A DNA stretch of 20,183 nt, from contig JBNGIQ010009436.1 in NCBI GenBank assembly GCA_049999765.1, positions 81,565 to 101,747 on the forward strand, given 5' to 3'. The DNA is from Phaeoceros laevis (lineage: Eukaryota > Anthocerotophyta > Anthocerotopsida > Notothyladales). Below, piece after piece: positions 7,901 through 15,161 of this stretch. A program made the position numbers and the translations under genes. The notes under the pieces are model-generated. The model saw only the letters and a list, made by a program, of their open reading frames with translations, ran no database searches and was not told the origin of the DNA. Each line of letters starts with the position of its first letter. Position 1 is the stretch's first letter.

Positions 7901-8238
7901 GATCAGTAGCCCGTCCCAACTGGATTGTCCCATCCTTCCAACTCACAGGGGAGGTAGGGGCCTCGCTGGTGCCGTCAGTGGTGCCGCTAGTCTGCAGACT
8001 AGGAGTGATGGAGGGAGATGAAGCCTCCCTCAGGGCGTCATATGAAGCCAGGGGTGAAGAAGGGGAGCAAGTCAGGGTGGGTCTACTGCTGGACGAGGCT
8101 GTGGGAATGGAGCCCCCCTCGGAAGAAGGGTGGGAATGGGTGCCCGCAACAGAAGTCTCGGAGGCCGCCCGGGCTGGGAAAGATCAGGGATGGAGCATGG
8201 GAGGGGGGGCCGCGCCGGAAGTCGATCTTGATGACTAG
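4957..8238 (+). CDS. LINE ORF1: RNA-binding protein with CCHC zinc knuckle
   Basis: 1093 codons from ATG; an in-frame TAG at 4948-4950 fixes the upstream limit. Residues about 214-385 form a folded-looking domain (starting KVVLVGKAFG) of the kind found before the knuckle in plant L1 ORF1 proteins (DUF4283-like, a divergent RNA-binding fold). The knuckle is C390-X2-C393-X4-H398-X4-C403. A second conserved-looking region follows at about 485-650 (GGKFFLWTPTDRKSFKFP onward), then a long low-complexity G/E/R/S-rich linker. The C-terminal part, about 961-1093, is again ordered and looks faintly Nudix-like (see findings). The expected role is nucleic-acid chaperone and RNP coat of the element. It is roughly twice the length I expect for plant L1 ORF1. 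Its stop overlaps the ORF2 start by 8 nt. Confidence 0.88.
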   Translation: MCGGEVQETAGAALLARDLCQGAETGGQGFQALAGPQGRLPPQSWAWGLEQARVSWVRRTGSIEGFEAWADAVANAAGGVFCPSASSSGLAGAGRSILGAGGRHSGRARAGLCSLDSQGERDSQEHFRLPSTEEFLAALGAANKQDHGRAGTSAGIGNNYGFGEEGHPGALSALGLSTREVRELSGRAAIGGPGSALTKLLVLPPERLAEEEAKVSKVVLVGKAFGASATKAEVMKMVSDAVGVSPEGVSFPFNASPGVFQILMDSEANASNLLQSGRLVIRGKNVTLQRWQPSMSELGVQLDFVFIWAELPGLPPQYFELLEEIGNELGTYISSKFSTKELFSGAKATICLRIAANAPLFDSIRLAVGSTGNRLWRDQVISYLDINIVCSLCGKPGHMHRNCKESPPPLQSSSAPYAVRWADIAGKTAGLIDESGRARMVSPVSRDTVDGDRRDGGIRPPSPPESGAQREARLALALFKGGWSLPPNHQVVSRASFRMGLALRVRVGGKFFLWTPTDRKSFKFPTWAAELENIHDQSRVGLEAYCLNKLDRMLRYDFAMLKENAADRKEILHSLLVDWVLHFDGHQGVQGLFMGFATVPEWMHTPDNSHQWTPQDALAAEMRDPPSRELVIEPFARTIWQALRGARDRDGRDRRRRRPGSPSGGQGSVQNASTPTGTSSIAADGQAEQQEGVGVDTLDTGTTATSPPLQVQEDGLAGSSGEVTPLDIRFSCLENGLGEEPRGQVAEPAPDPSRNNTDADMGDSAPNENAWQLIIESGRCNTAGPSTLDFGVTGTTPPTWPDREIGLLVADAPANGAFLGACSAAARTSARVDNGGRKGADSDESAGKPGQGKRVVIGKKRSHSQVSVSGLFERYARSEAGRKSASNAGTRLRLTAFGSFLAARRSGFVEGDSGSGAEESRQGGDGADDLSPAAVAASNIESRLADNASREDRPAIQMNEARVCIFQTSNDLLMVLARRQGGSVARPNWIVPSFQLTGEVGASLVPSVVPLVCRLGVMEGDEASLRASYEARGEEGEQVRVGLLLDEAVGMEPPSEEGWEWVPATEVSEAARAGKDQGWSMGGGAAPEVDLDD

Positions 8239-11200
8239 CAGATCCAAGCGACTGCTTATGGCGACATGGAACATTCGGGGGCTGGGGGATGATAGTCATG
8301 GCATAGGTAGGAAAATTAAAATAGTGGCTGCAAATCTCAAGAGGTTGGGGGACCTGGATGTGTGCCACTTACAGGAACACAAGCTCCGAGGCACGAAGCT
8401 GCAAATCGCAAAAAGGCTGTTACACAAGGGTCCCTCCTTCTGGTCGGAGGCTGGAGGTCCCAGTGGCACATGTGGTGGCATGGCGGTGCTGGTAGGTCGG
8501 GCTCTGGCTGCTGATGTGAGTCAGCATCACATCGACGCCGAAGGCCGTTTTATGTGGGTTCTGTTTGATTCAGCCAGCCATGGCAGGTTCGGCATCATCA
8601 ACTCATACGGCCCCCACACGCAGAGGCAGAGGGAGGCCTTGTGGCAAAGAATTGGCCCCTCGCTTGACCCCGATCTCACTATTCCATGGATCCTGGCTGG
8701 AGACATGAACTTCGTCTGCGCAGCCAAGGACAAGCAAGGTGGCAAGGCTCTGGCTGTGCTCCCTGGTCCCAAATGGTGGGCTCTGGTAGACAGTAGGCTG
8801 AACGTGGAGGACCCGTGGGTCTCTGCGAAGGAATGCAGGGAACGGGGCTCTTGCCTCTACTCATGGTTCAATCAGCAACGACGGAATCCCATAAGGGAAC
8901 GTCTTGATAGGTTTTACATCCCGGCTGCTTGGAGGCAATTCGTCATTAAGCAGCATATTCAACCGGTAGGTGTTGTCTCAGATCACTTCCCGTCGGTCTT
9001 AGAAATGGATTTTAATAGCCNNNNNNNNNNNNNNNNNNNNNNNNNNNNNNNNNNNNNNNNNNNNNNNNNNNNNNNNNNNNNNNNNNNNNNNNNNNNNNNN
9101 NNNNNNNNNNNNNNNNNNNNNNNNNNNNNNNNNNNNNNNGTGTAAACGGTCTGGAGAGGATTTGGAAGGCATGGGAAGACAAGGTCTTGGACAGCAATGG
9201 AAAGGAGGTTCTCACAGCGGTACTTGCTGAGTCCCGTGCCTTTCTTAGGAGCCATGGAAAACTGGACAGATTAATTAGAGGGAAACGCATTCGGAATGCT
9301 AAAATAAGAGTCCAGAGGGCGGCCAGGAGGGCTGAGCGGGACGCCAACGACCTAGCTGCCTTCTATGAACTAGAAGAGTCTAGAAGACTGCTCACGGAGG
9401 AAGAGTTGGTTGAGGCTGAGAAATGGAAGAAAAGGGCTGGTTTCAAGTGGGCTAAGGAGGGAGACCGACCCACTGCCTTCTTCTTCTCGAAACATCGGGA
9501 GATGAGGCTACAAAAACAGATTGCCGGCCTCAGAGACAGCACCGGAAGAGTCCTCAAGAACTCTGCTGAAGTTCAGCAGCTAATGGTAGACAAGTTTGAA
9601 GAGCTGTTTCAGTCCACTATTGTTGACGACTGGGACCAAAAGTGGAAAGAGGTGGAGGATTTTATAGAGGCCAAGGTTTCTCCGGAACAGACCGTCCTGC
9701 TGGATGCTGATCTCACTGAGGAAGAAATCTGTCGAGCTCTGCAAGACATGCACGCTGGTAAGAGCCCCGGGGTGGATGGATTCCCCCCGGAATTCTTCTT
9801 CTCCCGCTGGTCCTTTGTCTCCAAAATATTCATGGCGGCTGTAAGACACACTTGGCAGGACGGCACGATGGGCTCTCTCTTCAACTTGAGTATGATCGCC
9901 TTACTGCCAAAAGGGGGGGACCTTCTCTCTGAAGACCAATGGCGGCCCATTTCGCTGCTAACCACCTTCTACAAGACTATTGCCAAGGCCCTAGCAAATA
10001 GGACCAAGCCTTTGGTAGACGGGTGGCTCGAAGCGCAGCAAAGGGGATTTGTTGGTGGCAGGTCCATAGCGGACAATCTTTTATTCATTCGGGAGGCCAA
10101 ATGGTGGGCCTATCAGATGCAAGAACCGGCGGCATTCATATTTCTAGACTTCTCTAAGGCGTATGACAGGGTGGAGTGGCGATTTCTGCAGGCGTCCTTG
10201 GAGAAACTTGGCTTTGGTCCCAACTTCCGGAGGTGGGTGCAGATTCTCTGCACGGACGCTGGTGCTAAGCTATGCATGAATGGGCTCTTTTCAGATAGCT
10301 TTGCCCTCCAGCGGTCGGTCAGGCAGGGGTGCCCATTTGCACCCACGTTGTTCGTGCTCACAGCTGACCTACTGATCAGGATGGTTATGCTGAACCCAGC
10401 GATTAAAGGAATTAGGGATCCCGAAGGGGAGGAGCATAAGGTTTCGGCCTTCGCAGATGATACTCTCAACTGTGTCCGCCCGGTTGAGGAGAACCTAGTT
10501 GCACTGGACCACACCTACAGTCTGTACTCCACTGTGTCGGGCAACGAGATTAACTGGGGTAAAACTATAGCTATTGTCTCCCCGGACAATACGCCCCTCC
10601 CGGCTCCATTTGAGCATGTGAAGGTGCTCCAGGTTGGGGAATCAACCAAACAGCTGGGTTTGCTGCTCTCTCCAGGCAAGGAGGACCCTGAAATTGGCCC
10701 ATACCTTGTTGGGAAGGTATCTCGAAGGTGCGCCAGCCTGGATGCGCAGCAAATGACCTTGGCTGCCAGGGTGATTGCTATCAATTTCTTGCTGGAGCAA
10801 ATTCTTTGGTACTACTTGACTATATGGGTGCCCTCAGCAAAGGAGATGGAGATCCTGAAAGGGATCTTCCGCAGGTTTCTATGGGGCAAGGGGGTTGATG
10901 GCCCCAACCACGGAGCCAAAGTGGCTTGGGACAAGGTCATCATGCCCAAAGAAGATGGTGGACTCGGAGTGGTCGATCCGATCTCCAAGGCGCGTACATT
11001 AAATGCTCAATGGGTGGTGAGGGCCCTTAGTCCAACCAGGGCCCCGTGGAAGAACTATCTTCTCTGGCGACTACAGAGATGCCAGCCTTCTCCCAGCGGG
11101 CCGAAGCATCTAACATTTCTTTTTTCGGATGCCCCCAGGGTGCCCACTGGCTCCAGGCTGTGGAGTCAGATCTGGCGGGCCTGGGAGCTTGTATCAAAAA

Positions 11201-13122
11201 GCCTGGTCTGGGTACCGCCCAGCTGCAGGGAGCAGGCACTTGCCATGCCTCTTGGCCACCACTCCAGGCAATGGACTGGTGCGCATGTGGTTTTCCTCGC
11301 CAGACCCAGGGTAGTGAACAAGCTATGGAGGAAGGGTCTCCGGGCCATAGCAGACTGTTGGGACTACGATACCCTACGCTGGCAGTCTGCTGAGGAACTT
11401 GTCGCCAAAGGGCTGTCCAGGGACATGGCCCGAAAACTTCTGATGGCTAGTACGACCTGGCTCCATCCAGCCATAGTGACTGCTATGGACAAGCCGTCCG
11501 TTATTGCCCCGAGATGCTGGGTGGCTGATGCGTCACCAGAAGAAGGGACAGAACAGCTGGACTCGCTCCTGTTAGTAGAGAGCATTGAGGAGCAGAATGT
11601 CATCGGCCGTGAGTACACAGTCAACGAGAGTTCGTGGGTAATCACCAGGTGGAGTGAGCCTGAAGAGGCCGGTATGGACAGCTGCACTGCGTTTGAGAAG
11701 GAAGCCTGCAGATTTGTTCAGGTGCTGTACAAGGGGGCAAAAGGTCGATACCTGCTCGAGGAGGAGGTCCCCGCCAAGGATGAAGGGAAGCTCCCCATGG
11801 TATGGCATGAACAAACCAGCCTCGATAAGATTATTGTGTCTCCAAGTCTCTGGAAGTGGTCATCTAAGACGACGAGCGCCAGCAGGTCTTTCTACAGCTT
11901 CGTGCTGATGGATTGGTATAGAGCTCTCCTCGCCAGGAAATATCCGGCGGGCCCTGCCGTGGATCTGGCTGCGAAATGGGCGGTCCCACAGGCAACCATG
12001 GGTGCCGCCCTTAAGCTCACTTGGTCTCGGCAACTGGCTCCAAAAGTCTCCAGCTTCCTGTGTTTACTCTGCCACCGTGCGCTGGTGAGTGACAAGCGTT
12101 ATCGTGTGTGGCTCCAAGGACAGGGGAAGGCTGCCTGTAGTCTCTGTCCAGGAGGCTCGTACACTACTGAGCATGTGCTGGTACATTGTAAGACTGCTCA
12201 GGAAGTTTGGGGGCATATCCTGGCGTTCGTCAGGGAGGGCGGTTTCGGAGGGGTGGATTTCAATGAGAGGTTCCTTCTGATCGGGGCAGGCAACTCGGCG
12301 GAGCAGTCCAGGCTCAATAGTTCGCAATGGTGGCCGCCTCTCCGGGCGGCCAGTCTGCACGGCCTGTGGTGCAGTTGGGCAGGGCATGTGTTCGGGGACA
12401 GAACCAGGTTGTCTACGCGCGCTATCCTGCACAGGGCCTGGGCCCAGTTAATAATGCGAGGGAAAGTCCTAGCCGCTGGCTCCAAGAAGGCCTTCATGGA
12501 GAAACATTGGGTCAGTATGCAAATTTGTCAAAAGGAAGGAGGAGAATGGAAGTGGTCGGAAGCGCCGTTGTCCAGCTACCTGTGCAGGTCGTCCAGCTTG
12601 GGTGAGTTGGATGCGGAGGTGGCCACTTTAGACGATGCTGGCACGGGGCCGGTCGATCTGGACAGCGACATCGAGTCCGAGTCGGACATCGACGACGGCC
12701 CGGCTGGTGAGGCCCCGCGCAGGGCCCCTCGCAGCGCCGAGTTAGAGGACGGACAGCTGCTTGTCTTTGGGAGGAGTAATTCTTCCAGGGTCAAGGAGAT
12801 TCTGGACGGCGGTCCCTCCCGCAACATCGTCTGGATTCGGAGGAGGGGCGGGCCGGCAGAAGACGCTGTCACCAAGAGGCCGTATGGTTTCTCCTTCGCG
12901 GACCGGAAAAAGCAGTGGTGGCGGTGTGAATACTCGGCACCCGGCGTCTCGGATTACGAGGAGGAGTTGGCGTTGGTTCTTCAAGCGGCAACGGACTCGC
13001 TGAGCTCCGCGCACCCTGCGACGGGGCTTGGTGTCTTCTACGCCGTTTCTGGGAATTCCGCTGTTAGAGTTGTTAGCGTTCGGGCCACGTGGCTGACGCT
13101 CGAGGTGCTTAGGATAGAGTGA
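8231..13122 (+). CDS. LINE ORF2: endonuclease and reverse transcriptase
   Basis: The first ATG (8231) overlaps the ORF1 stop in the string ATGACTAG. The endonuclease covers 8258-9010: ATWNIRG, catalytic Glu in HLQEH (codon 8375), AGDMNF (Asp at 8702) and SDHFP (8978-8992) are the expected AP-endonuclease-like motifs. A run of N at 9021-9139 follows. The reverse transcriptase follows: AGKSPGVDGFPPEFF, ISLLTTFYKTIAKALANR, FLDFSKAYDRVEW (catalytic Asp at 10147), QGCPFAPTLF and the FADD box at 10450-10461. A zf-RVT-like region lies near 12015-12210 (CSLCPGG...EHVLVHC). An acidic D/E/S stretch and about 110 unassigned residues complete the protein. The parts before and after the gap are in different frames with 119 N; a true gap of 117, 120 or 123 nt would make one frame of about 1630 residues. 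No RNase H motif is seen. Role: target-primed reverse transcription of the element. Confidence 0.9.
9021..9139. other. Assembly gap (119 N) inside LINE ORF2
   Basis: Run of N between the endonuclease and the reverse transcriptase parts of ORF2. The flanking frames are offset, so the stated gap length is probably off by a base or two (117 or 120 would restore the frame), unless a real frameshift is hidden in it. Confidence 0.99.
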
Positions 13123-13165
13123 ACAATGGCATTGTAAGGGCTGTTAAGGGCAATGGCTAAAGGGC

Positions 13166-13194
13166 AATAAAATTTGATCGCCAAAAAAAAAAAA
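13166..13194 (+). terminator. LINE polyadenylation signal and A-tail
   Basis: AATAAA at 13166-13171 is followed 11 bases later by an A-run starting at 13183, which leads directly into the right target-site duplication. This marks the 3' end of the retrotransposed transcript. Confidence 0.9.
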
Positions 13195-13206
13195 ACGCAA
13201 AGGCGT
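13195..13206 (+). repeat. Right target-site duplication of the LINE
   Basis: ACGCAAAGGCGT, identical to 4920-4931, immediately after the A-tail. Confidence 0.93.
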
Positions 13207-13639
13207 CCAGGACCTTATTGGCAATGAACAGGGTCTCCGATCTAGCCTGAGCTGATCCCATTCGCCGTCGGGCCCAATATCAGGAAAAAGACACATTGTC
13301 ATAAAAATCGCACCACACCCTTGAGGAATGGCGGAGATCTCCAAATCGGTTGTGTCAATTCCTTTGGACTTTGACTCTTCAAGTTGGTCGACCTTGTATG
13401 GCCAAGTTAGGTTATTGTATCAGTGCGAAACTCTATCTATGGCGGGAGAACTGTTGCATTTGGAGTGGGCATTTGTGTGGCTCTATGAGGAGTTGGAAGT
13501 AGATCCGGTAACAGGGTGCAAGATGTTGAGGTGGAGCACAGGCACTGGCTGGTCACTTGTTTTTTGGTGGTGCACGTCCACACTATTTTGCGAGTAATTC
13601 ACTTGATCCCAATGTTCTCGCAGCTAGAGGAAAAAATTT
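13207..13639. other. Interval between LINE and SINE copy 2
   Basis: About 430 bp of host sequence. On the + strand it contains one modest open frame (13328-13597, listed separately). On the minus strand a short frame is continuous with 4831-4919 once the LINE is removed. I recognise no known gene in it. Confidence 0.4.
13328..13597 (+). CDS. Hypothetical small ORF, 89 codons
   Basis: Starts MAEISKSVVSIPLDF and ends near the SINE copy 2 insertion. Composition is protein-like (few rare residues, mixed hydrophobic and charged), with Trp-rich segments such as EWAFVWLYEELEVD. I do not recognise a family. It lies between the LINE 3' end and the SINE, so it could be an exon or a fragment of a gene broken by these insertions, or simply a chance frame. 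No convincing splice sites or promoter were found. Confidence 0.2.
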   Translation: MAEISKSVVSIPLDFDSSSWSTLYGQVRLLYQCETLSMAGELLHLEWAFVWLYEELEVDPVTGCKMLRWSTGTGWSLVFWWCTSTLFCE

Positions 13640-13660
13640 GTCCCGCGAGGGACACCCTGA

Positions 13661-13706
13661 TGGTAGAGCGCGAGCCCTGCCATCAGGCCGGCGGGGGTTC
13701 GATTCC
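13661..13706 (+). promoter_or_regulatory. Internal Pol III promoter (A box and B box) of SINE copy 2
   Basis: A box TGGTAGAGCGCG at 13661-13672 and a perfect B box GGTTCGATTCC at 13696-13706, about 35 nt apart as in tRNA genes. This identifies the head as tRNA-derived. The surrounding sequence does not fold as an intact tRNA, so it is not called a tRNA gene. Confidence 0.82.
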
Positions 13707-13950
13707 GAACCTCTGCCACCAGGCAGCCCCTCTTGCCCACCCCCTTGCGGGGCCGGCAAGCAAGGGGCCACGTGGCGTGCTCTGCCACCGCCGGGCGTGT
13801 GCCCCTTGGGGCAGGAGCCCTCATAACCGCGGCCCAACCCGCGATGGTTTGGTGATCGGGTGTCGTGATAGCGTCTGGCGGCGCGCTTGGCGAAGATTGG
13901 CCGGGGTGGAGGCCCTTCAAGGGGGGCTCGTGAGTCCTGGCTCATGAGTT

Positions 13951-14006
13951 GTGCGGCTCACGCACCGGCTCGGTGGGTGTGCGGCTCACGCACCGGCTCG
14001 GTGGGG
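13951..14006 (+). repeat. 28-nt tandem duplication in SINE copy 2
   Basis: Two head-to-tail copies of a 28-nt unit beginning GTGCGGCTCACGCACCGG (13951-13978 and 13979-14006), differing only at the last base. Copy 1 of the SINE has a different, 16-nt duplication at the same place in the element. Confidence 0.9.
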
Positions 14007-14491
14007 GTTAGGCTTGCTACTTGGCCTTAGGGGCAACGGAAAATGCCGCGGTTGCTCATGTTGGGAGTGCAATGAAGATTCTAATAGCTTGGGCATAGCG
14101 GACATGGAAAAAGAATAGGCACATTAGGATGTAAAGTATAATGTGTACAAATTTGTGTCTAATATGAAAAAGCGTCGTGATTCACTAAAAAAAATAATAA
14201 AAAAATTCATTCTTCTTGAACAGGTTTAAGTTTTGACTCGTTTTGCTCCAGGTCTGTTACAAGAAGATTCTGCGCTCCGCAGCTGTAGCCATGAAAGTCT
14301 TACTTCCAACCTGAGTATGTGAGACGGTGGCTCCAGCTTCCGTTCTCTAGACTGGTCTCACGAATGTCTTTGGATAGGATATCTGGACCTTCCTGAGAAT
14401 CCTGAAGTCGCAGGGGGATTTTTAAGGCCAGTTTCACACGGTGGCCGGGCTTGGAGGCGACAGCACGCGGACGCGAAGGACTCAAGCGGTG

Positions 14492-14508
14492 CACGTGGAG
14501 CCCACGTG
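14492..14508. promoter_or_regulatory. Paired G-boxes (CACGTG) upstream of TPX2
   Basis: CACGTG at 14492-14497 and again at 14503-14508, the second inside the perfect 10-bp palindrome CCCACGTGGG. Such pairs are known binding sites of bZIP and bHLH factors in plants; function here is inferred. Confidence 0.4.
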
Positions 14509-14620
14509 GGCGTCGTTCCCATGGGATTAACAATGTAAACAGGAAGGGTGTAACGCGGTTAGCCCCACATGGGCTCCGCTGACATGTGGTTAACGGCGCT
14601 AATACGCCGGGTACAACCTA

Positions 14621-14647
14621 ATGGACCCCATGCGCTATGGGGTCCAT
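14621..14647. repeat. 27-bp palindrome with 11-bp perfect arms
   Basis: ATGGACCCCAT (14621-14631), spacer GCGCT, then ATGGGGTCCAT (14637-14647). It could bind a dimeric factor or mark a hairpin; no known site is matched exactly. Confidence 0.85.
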
Positions 14648-14755
14648 GACTGGCCGTCATGGTCCCGGTCGGCCCCGCCCACACCACACCCGGTAGCCCG
14701 TCAGGATTTCCAATAGGAACGTTGGCGGCTCCCCTCTCCTGCATTTCAAAATTGT

Positions 14756-14855
14756 NNNNNNNNNNNNNNNNNNNNNNNNNNNNNNNNNNNNNNNNNNNNN
14801 NNNNNNNNNNNNNNNNNNNNNNNNNNNNNNNNNNNNNNNNNNNNNNNNNNNNNNN
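14756..14855. other. Assembly gap of exactly 100 N
   Basis: A run of exactly 100 N, a length commonly used as a placeholder for gaps of unknown size. The true distance between the distal and proximal TPX2 upstream regions is therefore unknown. Confidence 0.99.
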
Positions 14856-14968
14856 CTTCTTGTTTCCTGCAAAGCTGTTGACTCTAACGCCGCCTTTTTG
14901 AATCGCTTCAAGGATGTTTCTTCAATGTCCGCAGGACGGGAGGTCTTTGTGAACAATCTTCGCTGGTT

Positions 14969-14976
14969 TCCAACGG
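14969..14976 (+). promoter_or_regulatory. MSA-like element (TCCAACGG), candidate MYB3R site
   Basis: TCCAACGG matches the core of the mitosis-specific activator element recognised by three-repeat MYB (MYB3R) proteins, which drive G2/M genes in plants. It lies 186-193 nt upstream of the TPX2 ATG. TPX2 is a mitotic protein, so the site fits, but a single short motif is weak evidence. Confidence 0.35.
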
Positions 14977-15077
14977 GGGGCGATGCAAAGTCCTGACACT
15001 GTGCATATTTCCTCGTTCTGCAAAGGCAACTGGCTGAGGGGATTTCAGCTTATCCTGTTCTGGCCAAGCCTTGTCAA

Positions 15078-15095
15078 ATGCGTCGGAGGGAGTGA
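15078..15095 (+). other. Five-codon uORF ahead of TPX2
   Basis: ATG at 15078 followed by four codons and TGA at 15093-15095, in the same frame as TPX2 exon 1. It shows that the TPX2 frame cannot be entered from this ATG and that the first usable in-frame ATG is 15162. Confidence 0.45.
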
Positions 15096-15161
15096 GTGTC
15101 CGAGTTGAGGAGAAGGGCGGGGAGCCAGTGCAAAGGTTCTGCAGAAGGAACGGTATCAGTT

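Larger units (their letters stand above)
4932..13194 (+). mobile_element. Near full-length L1-type non-LTR retrotransposon (LINE)
   Basis: About 8.26 kb bounded by an identical 12-bp target-site duplication. It carries two long frames: ORF1 with a CCHC knuckle, and ORF2 with AP-type endonuclease plus reverse transcriptase. It ends with AATAAA and an A-tail. This is the architecture of plant L1-clade LINEs. No stop or frameshift is seen in ORF1 or in either part of ORF2; the only break is an assembly gap (9021-9139). With the perfect target-site duplication this points to a fairly recent insertion. The ORF1 ATG is only 25 nt from the 5' edge, so a small 5' truncation cannot be excluded. Against a normal plant L1, ORF1 is very long (1093 codons) and I recognise no RNase H domain after the reverse transcriptase. 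Confidence 0.92.
13640..14205 (+). mobile_element. tRNA-related SINE, copy 2 (same family as 3618-4130)
   Basis: About 566 bp with a 5' hairpin GTCCCGCGAGGGAC, Pol III A and B boxes, a GC-rich body, and an AT-rich 3' part (AGGCACATTAGGAT, TGTCTAATATGAAAA, ATTCACTAAAAAAAA) ending in an A-rich run near 14205. The order of shared blocks is the same as in copy 1 and both lie on the + strand. A 28-nt unit is duplicated at 13951-14006. A clear target-site duplication was not found; only a weak AAAAAATT match flanks it. The 3' end does not resemble the 3' end of the LINE in this window, so that LINE is not its obvious partner. Confidence 0.78.
14206..14755 (+). other. Gene-free upstream region of TPX2 (distal part)
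   Basis: About 550 bp between the SINE and the assembly gap. No coding frame is supported. It contains a pair of G-boxes (14492-14508), a 27-bp palindrome (14621-14647) and an AACGG core (14592-14596). It is plausibly the distal promoter of TPX2, but an unseen 5' exon or another gene could lie in the gap that follows. Confidence 0.4.
14856..15161 (+). promoter_or_regulatory. Proximal upstream and 5' leader region of TPX2
   Basis: About 300 bp from the gap to the chosen start codon. It contains the MSA-like element at 14969-14976, several upstream ATGs with short frames, and a five-codon in-frame uORF at 15078-15095. No TATA box was recognised. Transcription start cannot be placed from the sequence. 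Confidence 0.4.

Noticed and set aside
13640-13720. A functional tRNA gene
   Set aside because: A and B boxes are present, but no complete cloverleaf with acceptor stem and anticodon arm can be drawn, and the sequence continues as a SINE body with a second copy in the window.
4932-14205. SINE family mobilised by the LINE in this window through a shared 3' end
   Set aside because: The SINE 3' end (ATTCACTAAAAAAAA) and the LINE 3' end (TTTGATCGCCAAAAA) share nothing beyond the A-run.
15096-15161. GTG at 15096 as the TPX2 start, and the single-exon frame 15096-16061
   Set aside because: The first in-frame ATG is 15162, and the frame after 15895 is intron. Splicing at 15896/15979 restores the TPX2 frame.
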